The notes under the pieces are model-generated. The model made no database searches, had not been told where the DNA came from, and saw only the letters and a program-made list of their open reading frames with translations. Source: Apostichopus japonicus (taxonomy: Eukaryota > Echinodermata > Holothuroidea > Aspidochirotida > Stichopodidae). From it: a stretch of DNA of 64,000 nt. The position numbers and the translations under genes are program-made. Positions 25,804-37,225 of this stretch are shown here, piece by piece. The DNA lies in NCBI RefSeq assembly GCF_037975245.1, contig NC_092572.1, positions 14,762,269 to 14,826,268 on the forward strand, written 5' to 3'. Every line of letters begins with the position of its first letter. Position 1 is the stretch's first letter.

Positions 25804-27657
25804 GTGGGTGTGGATATGATTGGACCCCTTGCAGAGACCATCAATGGAAATAAGTACATCATAACCCTATGTGACTATTTTTCAAAATGGCCAGAGGCTG
25901 TTGCTGTAAGAGACAAAACAGCATAAACCGTTGCAAACTTTCTGTTTGAAACCATGGCCAGGTATATCCATCTACTTTGTTTTTACTTTACATAACATAT
26001 TTTTGAAGCTAGTTATGCAGACCTGCATTTGTTCTCAGTTTTACCTGTGACCCAGAAAGCGGCCAAATGGTTACAGGAATTTCTTGAAGTTGTTTTATAA
26101 GTTAATGTTAATAAAATGTTAGTGGGATAACGGTCAGTGCATCCAAGACCAGGTGTTATCTCAGTGCTTAACTTACTTGTTTTGAAAGAAGTGCTAAAAG
26201 ATTCTCCTGATTAAACCACACGGCCACTCTGAAGATGCCAATAGTTTACTGCATTACTCATAACCAGTTCTTTAACAACTTGTTTAATTTTTCATTTATT
26301 TAGATTTGGGTGCATGAAAGTTGTCATCTCAGACCAAAGAGGAGAATTTGTTAATTCTCTGAACAAGTCCCTGTTTGACATGACAGGGGTGGGCCACAGA
26401 GTATCCTTCAGCTACCACCCACAGACCAATGGGCTGGATGAAAGATTCAACCAAACTCTGCAAAATGCAAATGTCACTCATCAAAGTTGTCAATCAAAAC
26501 CAAGATGACTGGGATGAAACACTCTCTTCCATTCTCATGGGGTACCGTACAGCAAAACATGGTTCTACAGGTCTTTCTCCTTTCGTTGTGATGTTTGGAA
26601 GGTTTGTAACAATTCAAACCTACCATTGCTGAATAGAGGTTTACATTTGTAAAGGTCATATATGGAGAAAAGCATTCAGGGACAAGAGAGTTTGGAAAAA
26701 TCCTGCATAGCTACACTGATCCTCTGTAGGATAAAATCTCATTTGACACATCCCAGGTCCTGGGAAAAATTACTGCTAAATAGAGGACCACCAATAACCC
26801 TATTTAAGTTACAAATCCTAAGTAAGTACAGCAAGTACAAAAGATGAACATTTATTAAACTATAAAAGCATGCCAATTAATTTAGATACATGCAATTAAT
26901 GCCACTGATAATGGTTTTGTTTTTCAGTTATATATCATATTTTGGGCTGGTATGCAATTTGGACCTATAACAGCACAGAATATACTTTTGTTTTATATTT
27001 CTGCTGGTTTGAGTATGTGATGTGACTCAGATTTATGGTTCCAGGGTCTTAATAGTGAAAATAAAATATATAAAAATTTATTTTTTCTTCAGTCAACAAA
27101 GTGTTGTGAATAATTGATTGTTAATTATCTTCATATATCCAGAGAGCCATTATTACCAGTCGACATTGAAGACTCCATTGTCCAACCAGAATCTCCTGCT
27201 GCAGCGATGCACAGCGGGAGAGGGTTTTTCAACTCATGTCACAGTCGCAGGACATAATCAAAGGTTTTGTAAAAGAAAATATTGGCAAAGCCCAAAAACG
27301 GCAAAAAAAGAATTTTGATTAAAGGCAGCAATCAAAACAGGTAATTACATAATGCTATGTTGTGCATTGAAAACTGCACTGTAGTTAAATGAATGGCAAC
27401 ATATACATTGTATTATGATGTTACGTACATATGCTGGATTTTGTTTTATTCAGAGCTTCAAAGTTGGTTCTATAAGTGTTCTCGTCCGGAATGCTAGAAA
27501 GGATGCCCGAAGAGGAGGGAAGCTCGAAAACTTTTGGCTTGGGCTGTATGGAGTCAAGGCTGTGAATGAGAAAGGGCTGTACACACATATTAACAGTTCC
27601 ACAGGCCTTCCTTTGAAGAAGAAATTCAATCCAGTTTACTTAAAGAATTTCACACAA
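25804..27657 (+). pseudogene. Intron-containing integrase (Ginger/Gypsy-type), four exons, broken
   Basis: Four pieces of one integrase are split by GT-AG introns: 25804-25961, 26304-26601, 27143-27340 and 27454-27657. The joins keep the frame (AG|A between exons 1-2 and 2-3, CAG|AGC between 3-4). The DDE core is recognisable: Asp in GVDMIGPL, Asp in VVISDQ, Glu in NGLDERFNQ. Exon 3 continues with REPLLPVDI, exon 4 with a GPY/F-like module (KLENFWLGLY, Pro changed to Leu). Breaks: TAA at 25924, a one-base loss near 26465, a shift near 27210 and TAA near 27319. Introns in an integrase are typical of Ginger DNA transposons or domesticated copies (GIN1-like), not of active Gypsy elements. No LTRs or terminal repeats were found. 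Known family role: cutting and joining DNA ends. This copy should be inactive. Confidence 0.75.
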
Positions 27658-29692
27658 GTAAGATTCCTTTACAGTCTTTTTATTTGGGAGGGGGGTGGTT
27701 GGGAGAGGGGGGTTGATTGGCATGATTCCTCCATAATTTTCTTAACAATAATCAGTAACTTGATGAGTTCTGTGCTGGCTTATGTGAGGGTAAGGGCTGT
27801 AGCTGTCTTCACACAATAAATCAATTTTGACTCAATGGCTTTAAAAAATGAAACATAATTGCCAACAATAAAAGAAAGAAGAATAAGTTAATTAGAAAAC
27901 TCCAGTTTCCAGACAAATGTTTTCAAATATTTGATTTTATTTGCTTAGTTTCGAGAGGAGAATTTTATGTGATGTCAGTTTGAAACTCAGCAATTAAATG
28001 TTCAACTTCTAATTAGCTTCTTGCCAGATCAACTTGGTAAAACCACATATAGTAACTAATTCCTTTGGTGTAGATATCATGCATGGTAATGAGTGGGCGG
28101 GGTTAACATGAAACTAGTATCAACATGTTGCTTGACCATTACAACATTTTTAATCTCTGGTTTATTCTGCTGATTGAATGTTTGTAACGGGGGGGACCAA
28201 AATAGATTTTAGCTGACGTTCTCTTGTTAGCTCCAATCTGAAGAATGGTAGGTTGGTTTGAGGTGATCCTTGCAGCAGTGATGAGCTAAGGAGGGTCGTT
28301 ATTGCTTTTGGTGCAGATATTGTGCAACAAAATGAGTGGGCAGAGCTTAACATTAATAACTGTTAGCTCCAATCTGAAGAATGGTAGGTTGGTTTGAGGT
28401 GATCCTTGCAGCAATGACGAGCTAAGGAGGGTTGTTATTGCTTTTGGTGCAGATATCGTGCGACGAAATGAGTGGGCAGGGCTTAACATTAAAACCTGAT
28501 CTGCAATTGTTCACCAACCATATGTGGTATGACTAAATTTTATTGTGCTGAGCAGGTTGGTTACACAATGCAATGTTTTCAGTGCTATTATTTTGCTGCA
28601 TATTGATGAGATGTGTGACAAAATAAGGTTCAGCTGAAATTTCGTTATAAACACAGAATCGGAAGAATTTTATTCCATTTGAGTTGATACTTAACATAAT
28701 GATACCTCATAGCCTGCAGGAATGGTCCGTCTCGTTTTCTTGGCAGATATTTTCCACTTTCGCCCATGTTTGTTGCATCTCAATCATCATTTCCAACTTT
28801 TTCTAATATTTGTAGAGCCTTAATTACTATTAAGTGTGTGCAAACCCCCTTCCCTCCCCCCACACACAAACAAACGCATACACAAATTACTCATGTTACA
28901 TCATGGAAACCATAATGCATTTTACCTTGGTTGATTTTTCATATATTGAACAAACTAAATATTAAGAAAATGTCCCTTTAACATATTACTTAATTCAAAA
29001 GGGAATTGCGATATAGCATCATTACGTTAATGTTGCTTTACCATTCCAATGTTGTTGTTATAGGAGAAATGATATACTGCTTAAATCTTCATGGTGGTGG
29101 CAGCAACCCAATGAGATTCCTGGCTTGCAGCCGACATTATCAGGAACTTGGCCAAAGTTGGTTGAGTTGATAATCTAACACACTGTCTAGACTGAGTTTG
29201 CAGCAAGAACAGCCATCAAATTACCATTTCCCCAAAGAGTGGTGTAGCTGGGAACCACATTGCACTTTGCATGTGTGGTTGGAGTATTAATTTTATACAG
29301 GTTGTAAAACACTGCATGAAGTCACATTTATTCTTTCATCAACATTGATTCTTTCATCACAGAAATCCTCATACAGGCATAAATTTCCAGAATAGGGACT
29401 GATATTGACTGACTTAAATTTCATCTGATCTTGAATTTGGTATGACCTCTATGTATTAACATATTCCTTAATTAACAAAGAAAAAAATGCAAGTTTGTAT
29501 TCAATATCCAATAAATGTCTCGGAGCGTTTAAATTTTTTATTGCAAGAAAGAATTTTTTAACAAAAGGAATCGATATACATATGAACATATCCACAGTGT
29601 ACTAACACAAATAATTGCTGACCTGTGCTGTGATAGGTTGTTGAATATACCTGTTGCATGTAATCCATAAATTTAATTATTCTATATTTCAG
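27658..29692. other. Non-coding between integrase exons and microexons
   Basis: Apart from the 136-bp duplication described separately, nothing is supported. Purine/pyrimidine-skewed runs lie near 27688-27712 and 28845-28870. Confidence 0.45.
28225..28496. repeat. 136-bp tandem duplication
   Basis: TGTTAGCTCCAATCTGAAGA starts at 28225 and again at 28361, and the two 136-bp units are about 95% alike. A third, partial and more diverged copy of the unit's end lies at about 28065-28120 (GATATCATGC, then GAGTGGGCGGGG). The two open frames read across it on the minus strand are the same repeat translated twice and are not genes. Confidence 0.9.
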
Positions 29693-30909
29693 GAACTTGC
29701 AGCCAGTATCATCAGTACAAACACACCAGATGAGGTTAGCAGCCCAAGTTTGAATATGATTCAAATATCCAATAGAAGAAATTTGAATTAAAGGTAGTCT
29801 GTATAGGCAACAAATTATAGCACACTTTTCTGAAGATTTCAAAAATTACATTCCTTGAGATTCTTATTTCCAGATTGGTCTCAGACATTCTAAATGAACA
29901 CACAAGATGACTGAATGTCTCAGTGAGGTAAATTTCCTCCAGGGTGGTAATGACAACAATTTAAAATGTTGACCAAATGTGACCGTATTGGAACTTTTGG
30001 CATATTTGGGGCCAAACAAACCTCTGCCCCCCTGCACAATTTCCCACCCCAACCTATGTTCTATATTTCTCTTTCACAATATATGTTACCTTCTTACAGG
30101 GAGAAACATGATCAAGGTCAATACAGCCCCACAGTTATTGCATATATATATCCAACTCTTGCAAAGAATACTGGTTTTTCTATTTCAAATTGAGTTTTCC
30201 GTTTCATTATTTTATGGATATAGATCCATGTTATTGTGAATTTCTTGATCGTGGAAAATCACTGGCCATGCTCGAAAAGTCACATTAAATATTGTTAAAT
30301 GTTTTTATTTCAGGAACAAAGCAATCTTGATACTGTAAAGGTAAGTAACCTAAGACAACCCATGCAGCTTTAGAAATAAATTCATTAAGGCAGGGATTGC
30401 AAGCTACGGAGGTGCAAGACTTCATGTGACTTGATCCTCCCCACCTGGAAATGTTGAAAAATGGAAGACTTTTACTGTGCCAGGACCATATCCTTGACAA
30501 ACTCCTATGCCTGGAGAAGGGAAAATCCCAACCTATACGGGCACAATTGCAAGGGGCATTTTGTGATGTTCCAACCCCATCGCAAGGATTGGCACTTATT
30601 GCAGAATATCATAATTTTCACTTCAACAATGAAGGTTTTAAGTTTTATTATCCCCCAAATATACTAGATTTCCAACATGGGCACTCTCTTTGTCAAGTTC
30701 ATGATACCTCTACTCCTTTCTCCCAGTAGCATATTCCAACAAATGGTTATTAAGATATGATGTGTTTATCATTTTACTTGATGAGAGTAACTTTTCAGCT
30801 ACAGAAGCTAGTGACAGACTTCCAAGAAAGTGCTTTGAAACATCAAGCAATCATAACAAAAATAGATACAAATGAAGGCTGCAACCCTAAACTTTTCCAC
30901 TTATATTGA
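29693..30909 (+). CDS. Possible chain of small exons
   Basis: Three short stretches sit behind good acceptors and share phase 0: 29693-29734 (14 codons, donor GTTAGC), 30314-30340 (9 codons, donor GTAAGT) and 30799-30909 (36 codons to a TGA). Read together they give a hydrophilic, helix-prone peptide with no recognised motif (for example LQKLVTDFQESALKHQ). The last integrase exon also ends in phase 0, so the chain could be its downstream part, but this is only consistent, not shown. Chance splice-like sites are common in AT-rich DNA. Confidence 0.3.
29785..30015 (+). repeat. Left arm of a dispersed inverted repeat
   Basis: About 230 bp, starting near TTAAAGGTAGTCTGTATA, match the complement of 31300-31520, including ATGAACACACAAGATGACTG and the CCAAAT words near the end. 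The arms are roughly 75-80% alike and about 1.3 kb apart. They may be two copies of one short interspersed element in opposite orientation. Confidence 0.75.
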
Positions 30910-31299
30910 TGAGCCACCCATGTCAGATGTAGATTTCCTACAAATCTAAATTTTCCTTCTTTTATAGCTTCTTTGCAGCATCATTCAACACTATGATGGA
31001 CATAGCTCTGAATTAATGGAAGTAATCAAAGCTCTCTTCCATGCAATTTCAACCTGAACTTCATGGGCCTCCTGTCTCGCAAGGTTGAAACAGATTCTTC
31101 CAGAGTTTGATTCAACTGCACAGGAGGATGCATTAGAATTCCTTGGTGTAGTTTACATCATCATCATGCACTTCCTGTAACCAAAGCCAGTGCAAACTTT
31201 TAGATGAGTAAGAGATATAGATCGTTCTGTGAAAAGCATCAAAGCAACCCCCCAAAAAATAAGTGAACTTTTCAATGTATTATTTAAATTTATGCCATG

Positions 31300-31520
31300 T
31301 TGGCCCAAATATTCAAATTTGGTCACCTTTGGTCAAAATTCTATAAACTGTTTCTATTACAACTTTTGAGGAAATTTACCTCACGGGGACATTCAGTCAT
31401 CTTGTGTGTTCATAAAGAATGTCTGGATTTGGACTAAGGGCCTACATGAAAGTAACTTGTTAAAAACTTCTAGCAATTATAGCATCCTATAATTTGGGGC
31501 ATATACAGACTACCTTTAAC
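31300..31520 (-). repeat. Right arm of the dispersed inverted repeat
   Basis: Read on the minus strand this matches 29785-30015 in the same order: the GGTAGTCTGTATA block, the AAATTATAG block, the ATGAACACACAAGATGACTG block and the CCAAATTTGAATATTTGGG block. There is no open frame of note. Confidence 0.75.
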
Positions 31521-33029
31521 ATTGAAACTGATTGGGAATTTGCTTAGGTTTGCAGGGAATTAGTCATTTTTAAAAGAGGTATCATGGCACCAGTTAGATC
31601 TGACTGATAAACTTGCATCAATACAATGAGGATGCACATTTTGTAAGGCTGGGTTTAGATGATAGTCTGTATCTGATTTATAAGTTTGTTGCTCTTAATA
31701 GTAATTCTGATAATTTTAAGTGAAAGCTGAATGAAAGTTTTCATTTATACCTGATAATCCAGAGGGTAAAGGAACAAATGGAAATTGCAATAGAAATGCA
31801 ACATTGTTGTAATGAGTAACTTTTTTTCCTTTCCAGGTACTTCTTCTTACATACAACAAATGAGATGAAGTGGACTTCCTGCAATGAGACTTGGCACTGT
31901 CGGGCAAACTCATATCCAGTAATTCCAATATATCCTAGTAACAAGGGCTATATGTCATGCTTGAGTATGCAGGGGCACCTTGAGGTGTGTCTAGATTGCA
32001 AAGATCTTGAAGGCTTTTGTGAGTCCTGGTGAGTTCCTGCAAACTCCCTGTTTTTGTCATATTGTTTTCATTCCATGCTGTTTTGTGTTATGTAAAATTG
32101 TTTCAATATGTAACACAATGCATTTTTGTGAAGTAGTATGTGTGTTTATGAGTGTAATGCTAAGAGCCTGTCATTACGACTCAATAAACTGACAAATGAA
32201 CAGAAGTCAAATTCTGAAACTATTAGTGATGTAAGTTACTGTAATGGCCAGAATTCATACGTTGGAAATTTTCAGGTTTAGAATCCAGCTCGAGTTGAAA
32301 TGATCCCATTGAGCAGTTCTAAATACTGTATACTGGCATCTTTTCATATTGACTGTAGATCTCTGGTGTTATGTCTTTCACAATTTATTAATTTATTAAG
32401 TGTTGTGGAAAGAGTTAATTTCACATAGGGTGACATGTATATGTGAAATTAATTAACTAGTTAATTGTATTTAATCGTCCAGTGCGACGAAATTACACTA
32501 AATCACCATTGTCGCCCTAAGTGGTGAGTTTATGCTATTTCGTCCTAAGTGTTGTGAAAAGAGTTAAATTTACCTAGAGCAAAGATGTCGCCTTAGGAGC
32601 TTTATGTGCAATTCACTATTTTTTAATTAAATACTTTGGTATTTGTATTAGGCAGAGGGATTATTATAAATAGCACACCATCAGTCCGGTTCTCCTTCAA
32701 TACTTCTCTCCAGAAAGGACACAATTTTCTGGCCAATGGTTCAAGAACGGGATTGATAAAGTACATCGTTTGTATTAGAAACCATTACTTCATCTAGCCA
32801 AGGATGTGAAGAATTATTAGTCTCCAGTAGTTCTTGATTCAGTGGTTCATATTCAATTCATGTTGAGTTTTCAGGAACTATTACCAGTTATGCAACGAGT
32901 CAGGGCTAGAGTCACTAAATTTCAGAGAAATAAAGTAACTCAAACACAAGTTCATGGACAGTCTTCCCATAGATCTAGATTATGCAGTGACCAAGACCAA
33001 GATTCAACTCAAACGTAGGTTTCATAAAA

Positions 33030-33370
33030 GTGATATCTTTATTAAGTATCTTGATAGTCACTGACTTTTTCATGTTTGCTGATAGTGGTTGTACCAGATG
33101 TCATTGTCTTAAACTCCACAAGTCACAAAGTAGCATTAATATTTGGCATAAATTTTTTTCTAATAGGGTCGTGAATGAGTGGAATGGTTTGCCTGAGAAA
33201 ATTGTACTCGCAAGTACTGTAGTGTGAATGGGTTTAAGAATGCTTTGGACAAGCACTTTAAGCATGGTAATCGGGTCTGATCGTTTGTGTCATCAGTTTT
33301 CTTCCATCTCCTATAGGGTCTTTGATGGGGACTTGAGTGTCCCTCCTGATCCTTTTTCTTTACTAAACTA
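33030..33370 (+). mobile_element. LINE C-terminal fragment with 3' UTR
   Basis: The peptide FFSNRVVNEWNGLPEKIV, preceded by CHCLKLHKS and followed one shift later by NGFKNALDKHF, is the usual last block of Jockey/CR1-superfamily ORF2 proteins (RVvn-WN-LP, then FK-LDk). After its stop comes a short 3' UTR with a possible GGGGAC/GTCCCT hairpin and a tail of CTAAACTAAT-like words. It is a heavily 5'-truncated plus-strand copy of a family different from the CR1/L2-like copies above, and it lies between two of the USP-like pieces. Confidence 0.7.
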
Positions 33371-34672
33371 ATCTAAACTAATAAGGTCAAGCATAAAGTA
33401 TGTGTGCTGTAGGCCTATGCAATTGCAGAAGCCAACCTTCGTAACCTTTTTGAACTAGCACTTTTAAGGTTAACTTAACCTTTTAGAAGGTAAGCTTAAC
33501 TTTTTCTTTGCAAATGTAACACGAACACGATTGAGCAAGAGTCGTGCCAGCAATGCCGCTGCATGAGGGAAATTCACAGTGACAGAGTAAATAATTGCTT
33601 TCCCACCCACAGATATATAAAATATATAAAATATAAATATGTTTATCAGCTGGTCAACAGTTATTTAAGGTATCATTTAATTGTTTTCATTTACTCCATT
33701 AGTGGTCTTCTCTTTTCCAACAGCTTTACTGGAAAGACTCTTGCTCAGCCGCATTACACAAATACTTTACGAACAGAATACTGCAGATAGCTGATTGTTA
33801 ACTATGTTAGGAATCCACATGCAGTTCTGGTTATAAAAATAGTAAGAGACAAGATCTGTTTTTCAATCTATGTTTATGGTTAACTACGATTAAGAATAAT
33901 GAATTGTAATTTTAATAAATGAGCCCTTCAGTACTGATAACCAGGATTTTAGTTACCTATTTTTTCTTTCTTTACAGTACAGAAATGCAGGGTTGCACTA
34001 CACCATTTCCCATAGAGGAAGTATGGCAGAAAACAGGTGGAATTTTACATATAAATGCCAAAAATGTGCTGGACAGAAAGGTTCAATAAACTTTTGGAAC
34101 ATTGACACCTCATTCACTTACATGAGGAAACCTTTTCTCATAGATGTTGACTAAACAGTTGTAAGAAGGTTAACATGTAGAATTGGTTCTGAAACTAAAT
34201 CAGTATTTATGAACTCCTCACATCTATGATCTCACCATAAAAGAACAGAAACAAGTTGTTGAGTTTGAAGAGTTAGCAACTTAAAATAAGGAAAAAGTTT
34301 CATATTCAAGAAGAAATCAAATTTCAACTTTATGATAAAATATGGGATGATTGCATGGGTAGGTGTGAAAAACCTCTCAGCTAGCTCAAAGGGGAAAAGT
34401 GAAAGTAATACCCATCACCTCAGAGCTTATACCATCACAGACTTACACTCACTAAGTAGTACATGTAGCTTATTTGATAGGGAAGTTGTAGATCTGGTGA
34501 GTAGCCTACTTCTGTGCAGTGTAGCAGAGCAAAAGCAACAGAAGTTTAAAAGCATATATTACTACTCAATGTGGTGTAAGAATCAGCTGAACTGAGCTCC
34601 AAGCTGCATTCAGAATAAGCTTAGGCCTATATACATTTAGAAATATGTAACTGGAAAGCTCACACCTTTACA

Positions 34673-35012
34673 ATGTCAGACCAAGATTGGATGGCATGGG
34701 CTGATGACATAAATGAAAAGTTGACAAAACATACATCAGCCCCAGCAAGTTACACAGAGGGATGCAGAATGTGGACAGGTGCCTACACCATCAGTAAGCC
34801 AGGGGCACCAGCATATGGCATTATTTTCACAATGCTAACCTGGCAGCTAAGAGAAGAGGCAGCAGGCTCCACATTCTGACATATATGCTCTTCAAAGTAT
34901 TGTGCAAAGTGAAGATATCTCAAGGACCAAACCATTTGACATCTCATACATATGCCACAACAGCCTACATGTGGAGAGAGGTGTCACATCTCTCAACAGT
35001 GTCTTGCAGTGA
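34673..35012 (+). pseudogene. His-Me-finger (HNH-like) endonuclease-like relic
   Basis: The open frame 34673-34879 contains GCRMWTGAYTISKPGAPAYG, resembling the Cys-x-Trp-Thr-Gly start of the zinc-loop His-Me-finger nucleases (zf-His_Me_endon type). One frame further, ending at 35012, FDISYICHNSLHVERGVTSL resembles the later SHLCHN-LCVN-HL block of that family. Between the blocks there is a one-base frame change. In the second block Cys-His is kept, but the expected second Cys reads His and the His of HL reads Ser, so metal binding should be lost. I recall such genes as multicopy in several invertebrates. Assignment rests on two short motifs in the right order and spacing. Confidence 0.4.
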
Positions 35013-35679
35013 AACACAGCAGAGAGCCTTGAAAGTTTGATGGCACTTGCCAAGTTTATGGTCATCAGCTTGATTGCCTACTTCCCTGACTGAGTGATAC
35101 TGTTGTAGCTCATAACAGTGAGTGTGGATAGACTCAGTTTACAAATTACTGGCATCACTGATAAATATTGTCATCTTCATCATCAGTGTAGTTTTTCATC
35201 CTAGAGTAACTGGTCATGAATCAGTTGATCTTTCTTATAGATACTGGACTGGTTTATGTTTTTAGTTCTACCATGTAGCTTGTACTTTCTCTCTCTGAGT
35301 TGTGCTCTCCTCCATCTGTATGCTCTGCCTCTCTTACGTAATTCATCACATTGCTGTTTTCTTTGCATCTATTTCAGAGTCTGGATACATGGACTATTTG
35401 AGCTCACCTTTAATACTGCAGCTTCCATCTTCCTGGCTATGGTCTCTTCAGGCACATTACAGTATATGTTATGTGTATGGAACTGTAGTCCCTGTACTGA
35501 CCAATGCACGAAAGTGTGGTACTATGTTTTGGATTGGTCACAGTGAAAGCCTTATTAATGACATCTGCTTTTGAGTGGAAGTCTCAAAACGAGTGGACCA
35601 TAATCATTTGCTGCAGGTGGGTGTCTCAGATATTTTGTTTAGCTTCCTGCTGTCAGTGTGGGATATTAGCAGAGAACCC
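35013..35679. other. Unassigned; short open frames
   Basis: Overlapping plus-strand open frames (35256-35546, 35302-35574) show no recognised motif. One follows an acceptor-like TATTTCAG near 35376, but there is no supporting partner exon. Nothing can be named. Confidence 0.35.
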
Positions 35680-37225
35680 TTTGCGCATTTGGCATACATG
35701 GAAATGTGTACTTCCTGCCCCTCTTGCATACAAATGAATGCTTTTGGCAATATAAATGATTTCCACTGTAGTACTTTGCAAGGCATTCTAAACATGTTGA
35801 TAAAGCGCTTTTGATATTTCAGATATAAGAAATTTATTGACCATAAAAATTGGCATTCAGTCCATCTCAGTAAAACAGACAATAAATCAATCATAAATAC
35901 TTCGAAAATACATAAAAATCTGATTCCTAAAACGAAAAATTAAGACTACTATGTCCATGTTCTGACACATATATTTGGCCTATTTCCTACATAATTCATT
36001 GGCAAGATTGAGAATAGCCCTTTGCAAGAAAGAACGCCTGTATCTCTCGGTTCGGCATCTCATGACAATTAGTCTACCTGTTTGATTGCTGTAATCTACC
36101 CGATGCCCCAGAGGATGTTGGGATGACATGATTGACTTCATATTACTCTGTGATACTCTGACAAGCTACTCATCTACTGAACTGAGGTCATGTGACCGAC
36201 ATATTTTCCTTGCTTTAGAAACTAGTCTACTTAACTTGGTCATGTCTCTAGCAGTAGTATTTTCACCCCACGCTGCTAAACAGAATGTAATGGTGGTCTT
36301 GATTGCTGATTTTAATATAGAACAGAGAAATAAGAGTTGGTCTAGTCCGAATAAATTAAGCTTCTGTAATAGGAACATACGCTGATTAGTTTTTGCTAGA
36401 ATACGTTATACATGTTCATCCCACTCTAATTTATCAGTGATGGTTTCTCCCAGGTATTTATAAGATTGTCAAGTGCTTCTTAGTCACAGTTTTTGCAGGA
36501 ACATATCAGAGGAGAATACTGCTTTAATATAGTCAGTGCTCTGCGGAGTGACTTGAGTAGGTGAACTTGATCTAACAGGTTAAGTTCACTTTCAGAATGA
36601 GTAGTTACAGCCATTGTACTACTGAACCTTTTACATGCCTTGCCATCAGCATCAGTTGTGAGACACTTGACCATTAGTGGATTCTTACCTGTAAGTAATT
36701 TGGATTCACAAATCTTTCCACCATTTTGTTCATCTCCGAAATAGGGCATCTTTGCTGAACAGCCCTCATTGCCTGGACTTTGTACCTTGTGATCCCTTCT
36801 TCTTTGCATTTCACCCATTAAGCACAACTTGTTACTATGATGGTAACCAATAACAAATGTATCCATGGTGACATTCGCAACTATTACATCTCTGCATTGG
36901 CTTGCAGGAGCAAATGGAGTCTTACTTCTTGCATTATACGTAGAGGGTTGTGATATTGATGATCATATTCTGCCTGAATTGGAAAGTCTTTGGAGAGGCC
37001 ATGCAGTTGCAGTGTCTTCTTAATTAGAACCCTCTTTTGTGCCATATTATTTTTGATAATTTCTTTCATTACATGTTGGTACAAGCTGATTGTAGTGTAC
37101 TGACCACAGGACTGGGAAGAGACATGCTGTTGAGCAATCTACGAGCTGCACTTGAACTGCCCACTACTCAGAGGCAGCGGGGGCTACCCGTTCCTGGGAA
37201 AGGCATCCATACCTGGCGCTCATCC
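35680..37225 (-). pseudogene. Mutator-like transposase relic, split by a LINE
   Basis: On the minus strand 37084-36480 gives blocks that I recall from the 'Mutator-like transposase domain' proteins of invertebrates: AEYDHQYHNPL, then, after one shift near 36935, KTPFAPASQ and VANVTMDTFVIGYHHSNKLC, then CLTTDADGKACKRF and LLDQVHLLKSLRRA. Upstream, 37225-37085 has a degenerate SLPSPVVSTLQSA block one frame away. Downstream, after an inserted LINE (35813-36470), the frame resumes at 35812-35690 with KYYSGNHLYCQKHSFVC, like the family's C-x-GdH-x2-C-x3-S-x-VC motif. Some of the middle is missing. Family role: cut-and-paste transposition. There are several frameshifts and it is clearly dead. No terminal repeats were identified. 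Confidence 0.6.
35813..36470 (-). mobile_element. Rex1/RTE-like LINE fragment inserted in the transposase relic
   Basis: Minus-strand translation gives the standard C-terminal end of a LINE ORF2: YKYLGETITDKLEWDEHV, then QRMFLLQKLNLFGLDQLL, then SAIKTTITFCLAAW and KLSRLVSKARKICRS, and finally HPLGHRVDYSNQTGRL with an Arg-rich end. The 3' UTR ends in GGTCAATAAATTTCTTATAT at about 35820. The insert is bounded by AAGCGCTTTT (35803-35812) and AAGTGCTTCT (36471-36480), a diverged 10-bp target duplication. It is 5'-truncated and lies in the same orientation as the host relic. Confidence 0.7.

Larger units (their letters stand above)
30968..34154 (+). pseudogene. Ubiquitin-specific protease-like exons (broken)
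   Basis: Three exon-like pieces recall the C19 (USP) catalytic domain. Piece 1 (30968-31180, after TTTTATAG) reads LARLKQILPEF, then AQEDALEFLG, like the family's QQDAqEFL block; it carries one TGA before this. Piece 2 (31837-32028, between TTTCCAG and the strong donor GTGAGT) is open throughout and has SCNETW and CLDC, resembling the first half of the USP zinc ribbon. Piece 3 (33978-34154) has YKCQKC, then a hydrophobic strand, like the second zinc-ribbon half; its start is in another frame (IEEVWQKTGG). The Cys box and His box were not found. Family role: removing ubiquitin. It may be a decayed USP gene or a protease domain carried by a transposon. Confidence 0.4.

Noticed and set aside
28162-28489. 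Two related minus-strand proteins
   Set aside because: Both are the same 136-bp tandem duplication translated.
30451-30729. 92-codon plus-strand frame
   Set aside because: Two overlapping frames of similar length, no motif and no sensible splice context; probably chance.
32390-32640. Possible small transposon
   Set aside because: AAGTGTTGTGGAAAGAGTTAA-like words occur twice and GTCGCC-CTAAG words recur, but no inverted ends or target duplication could be defined.
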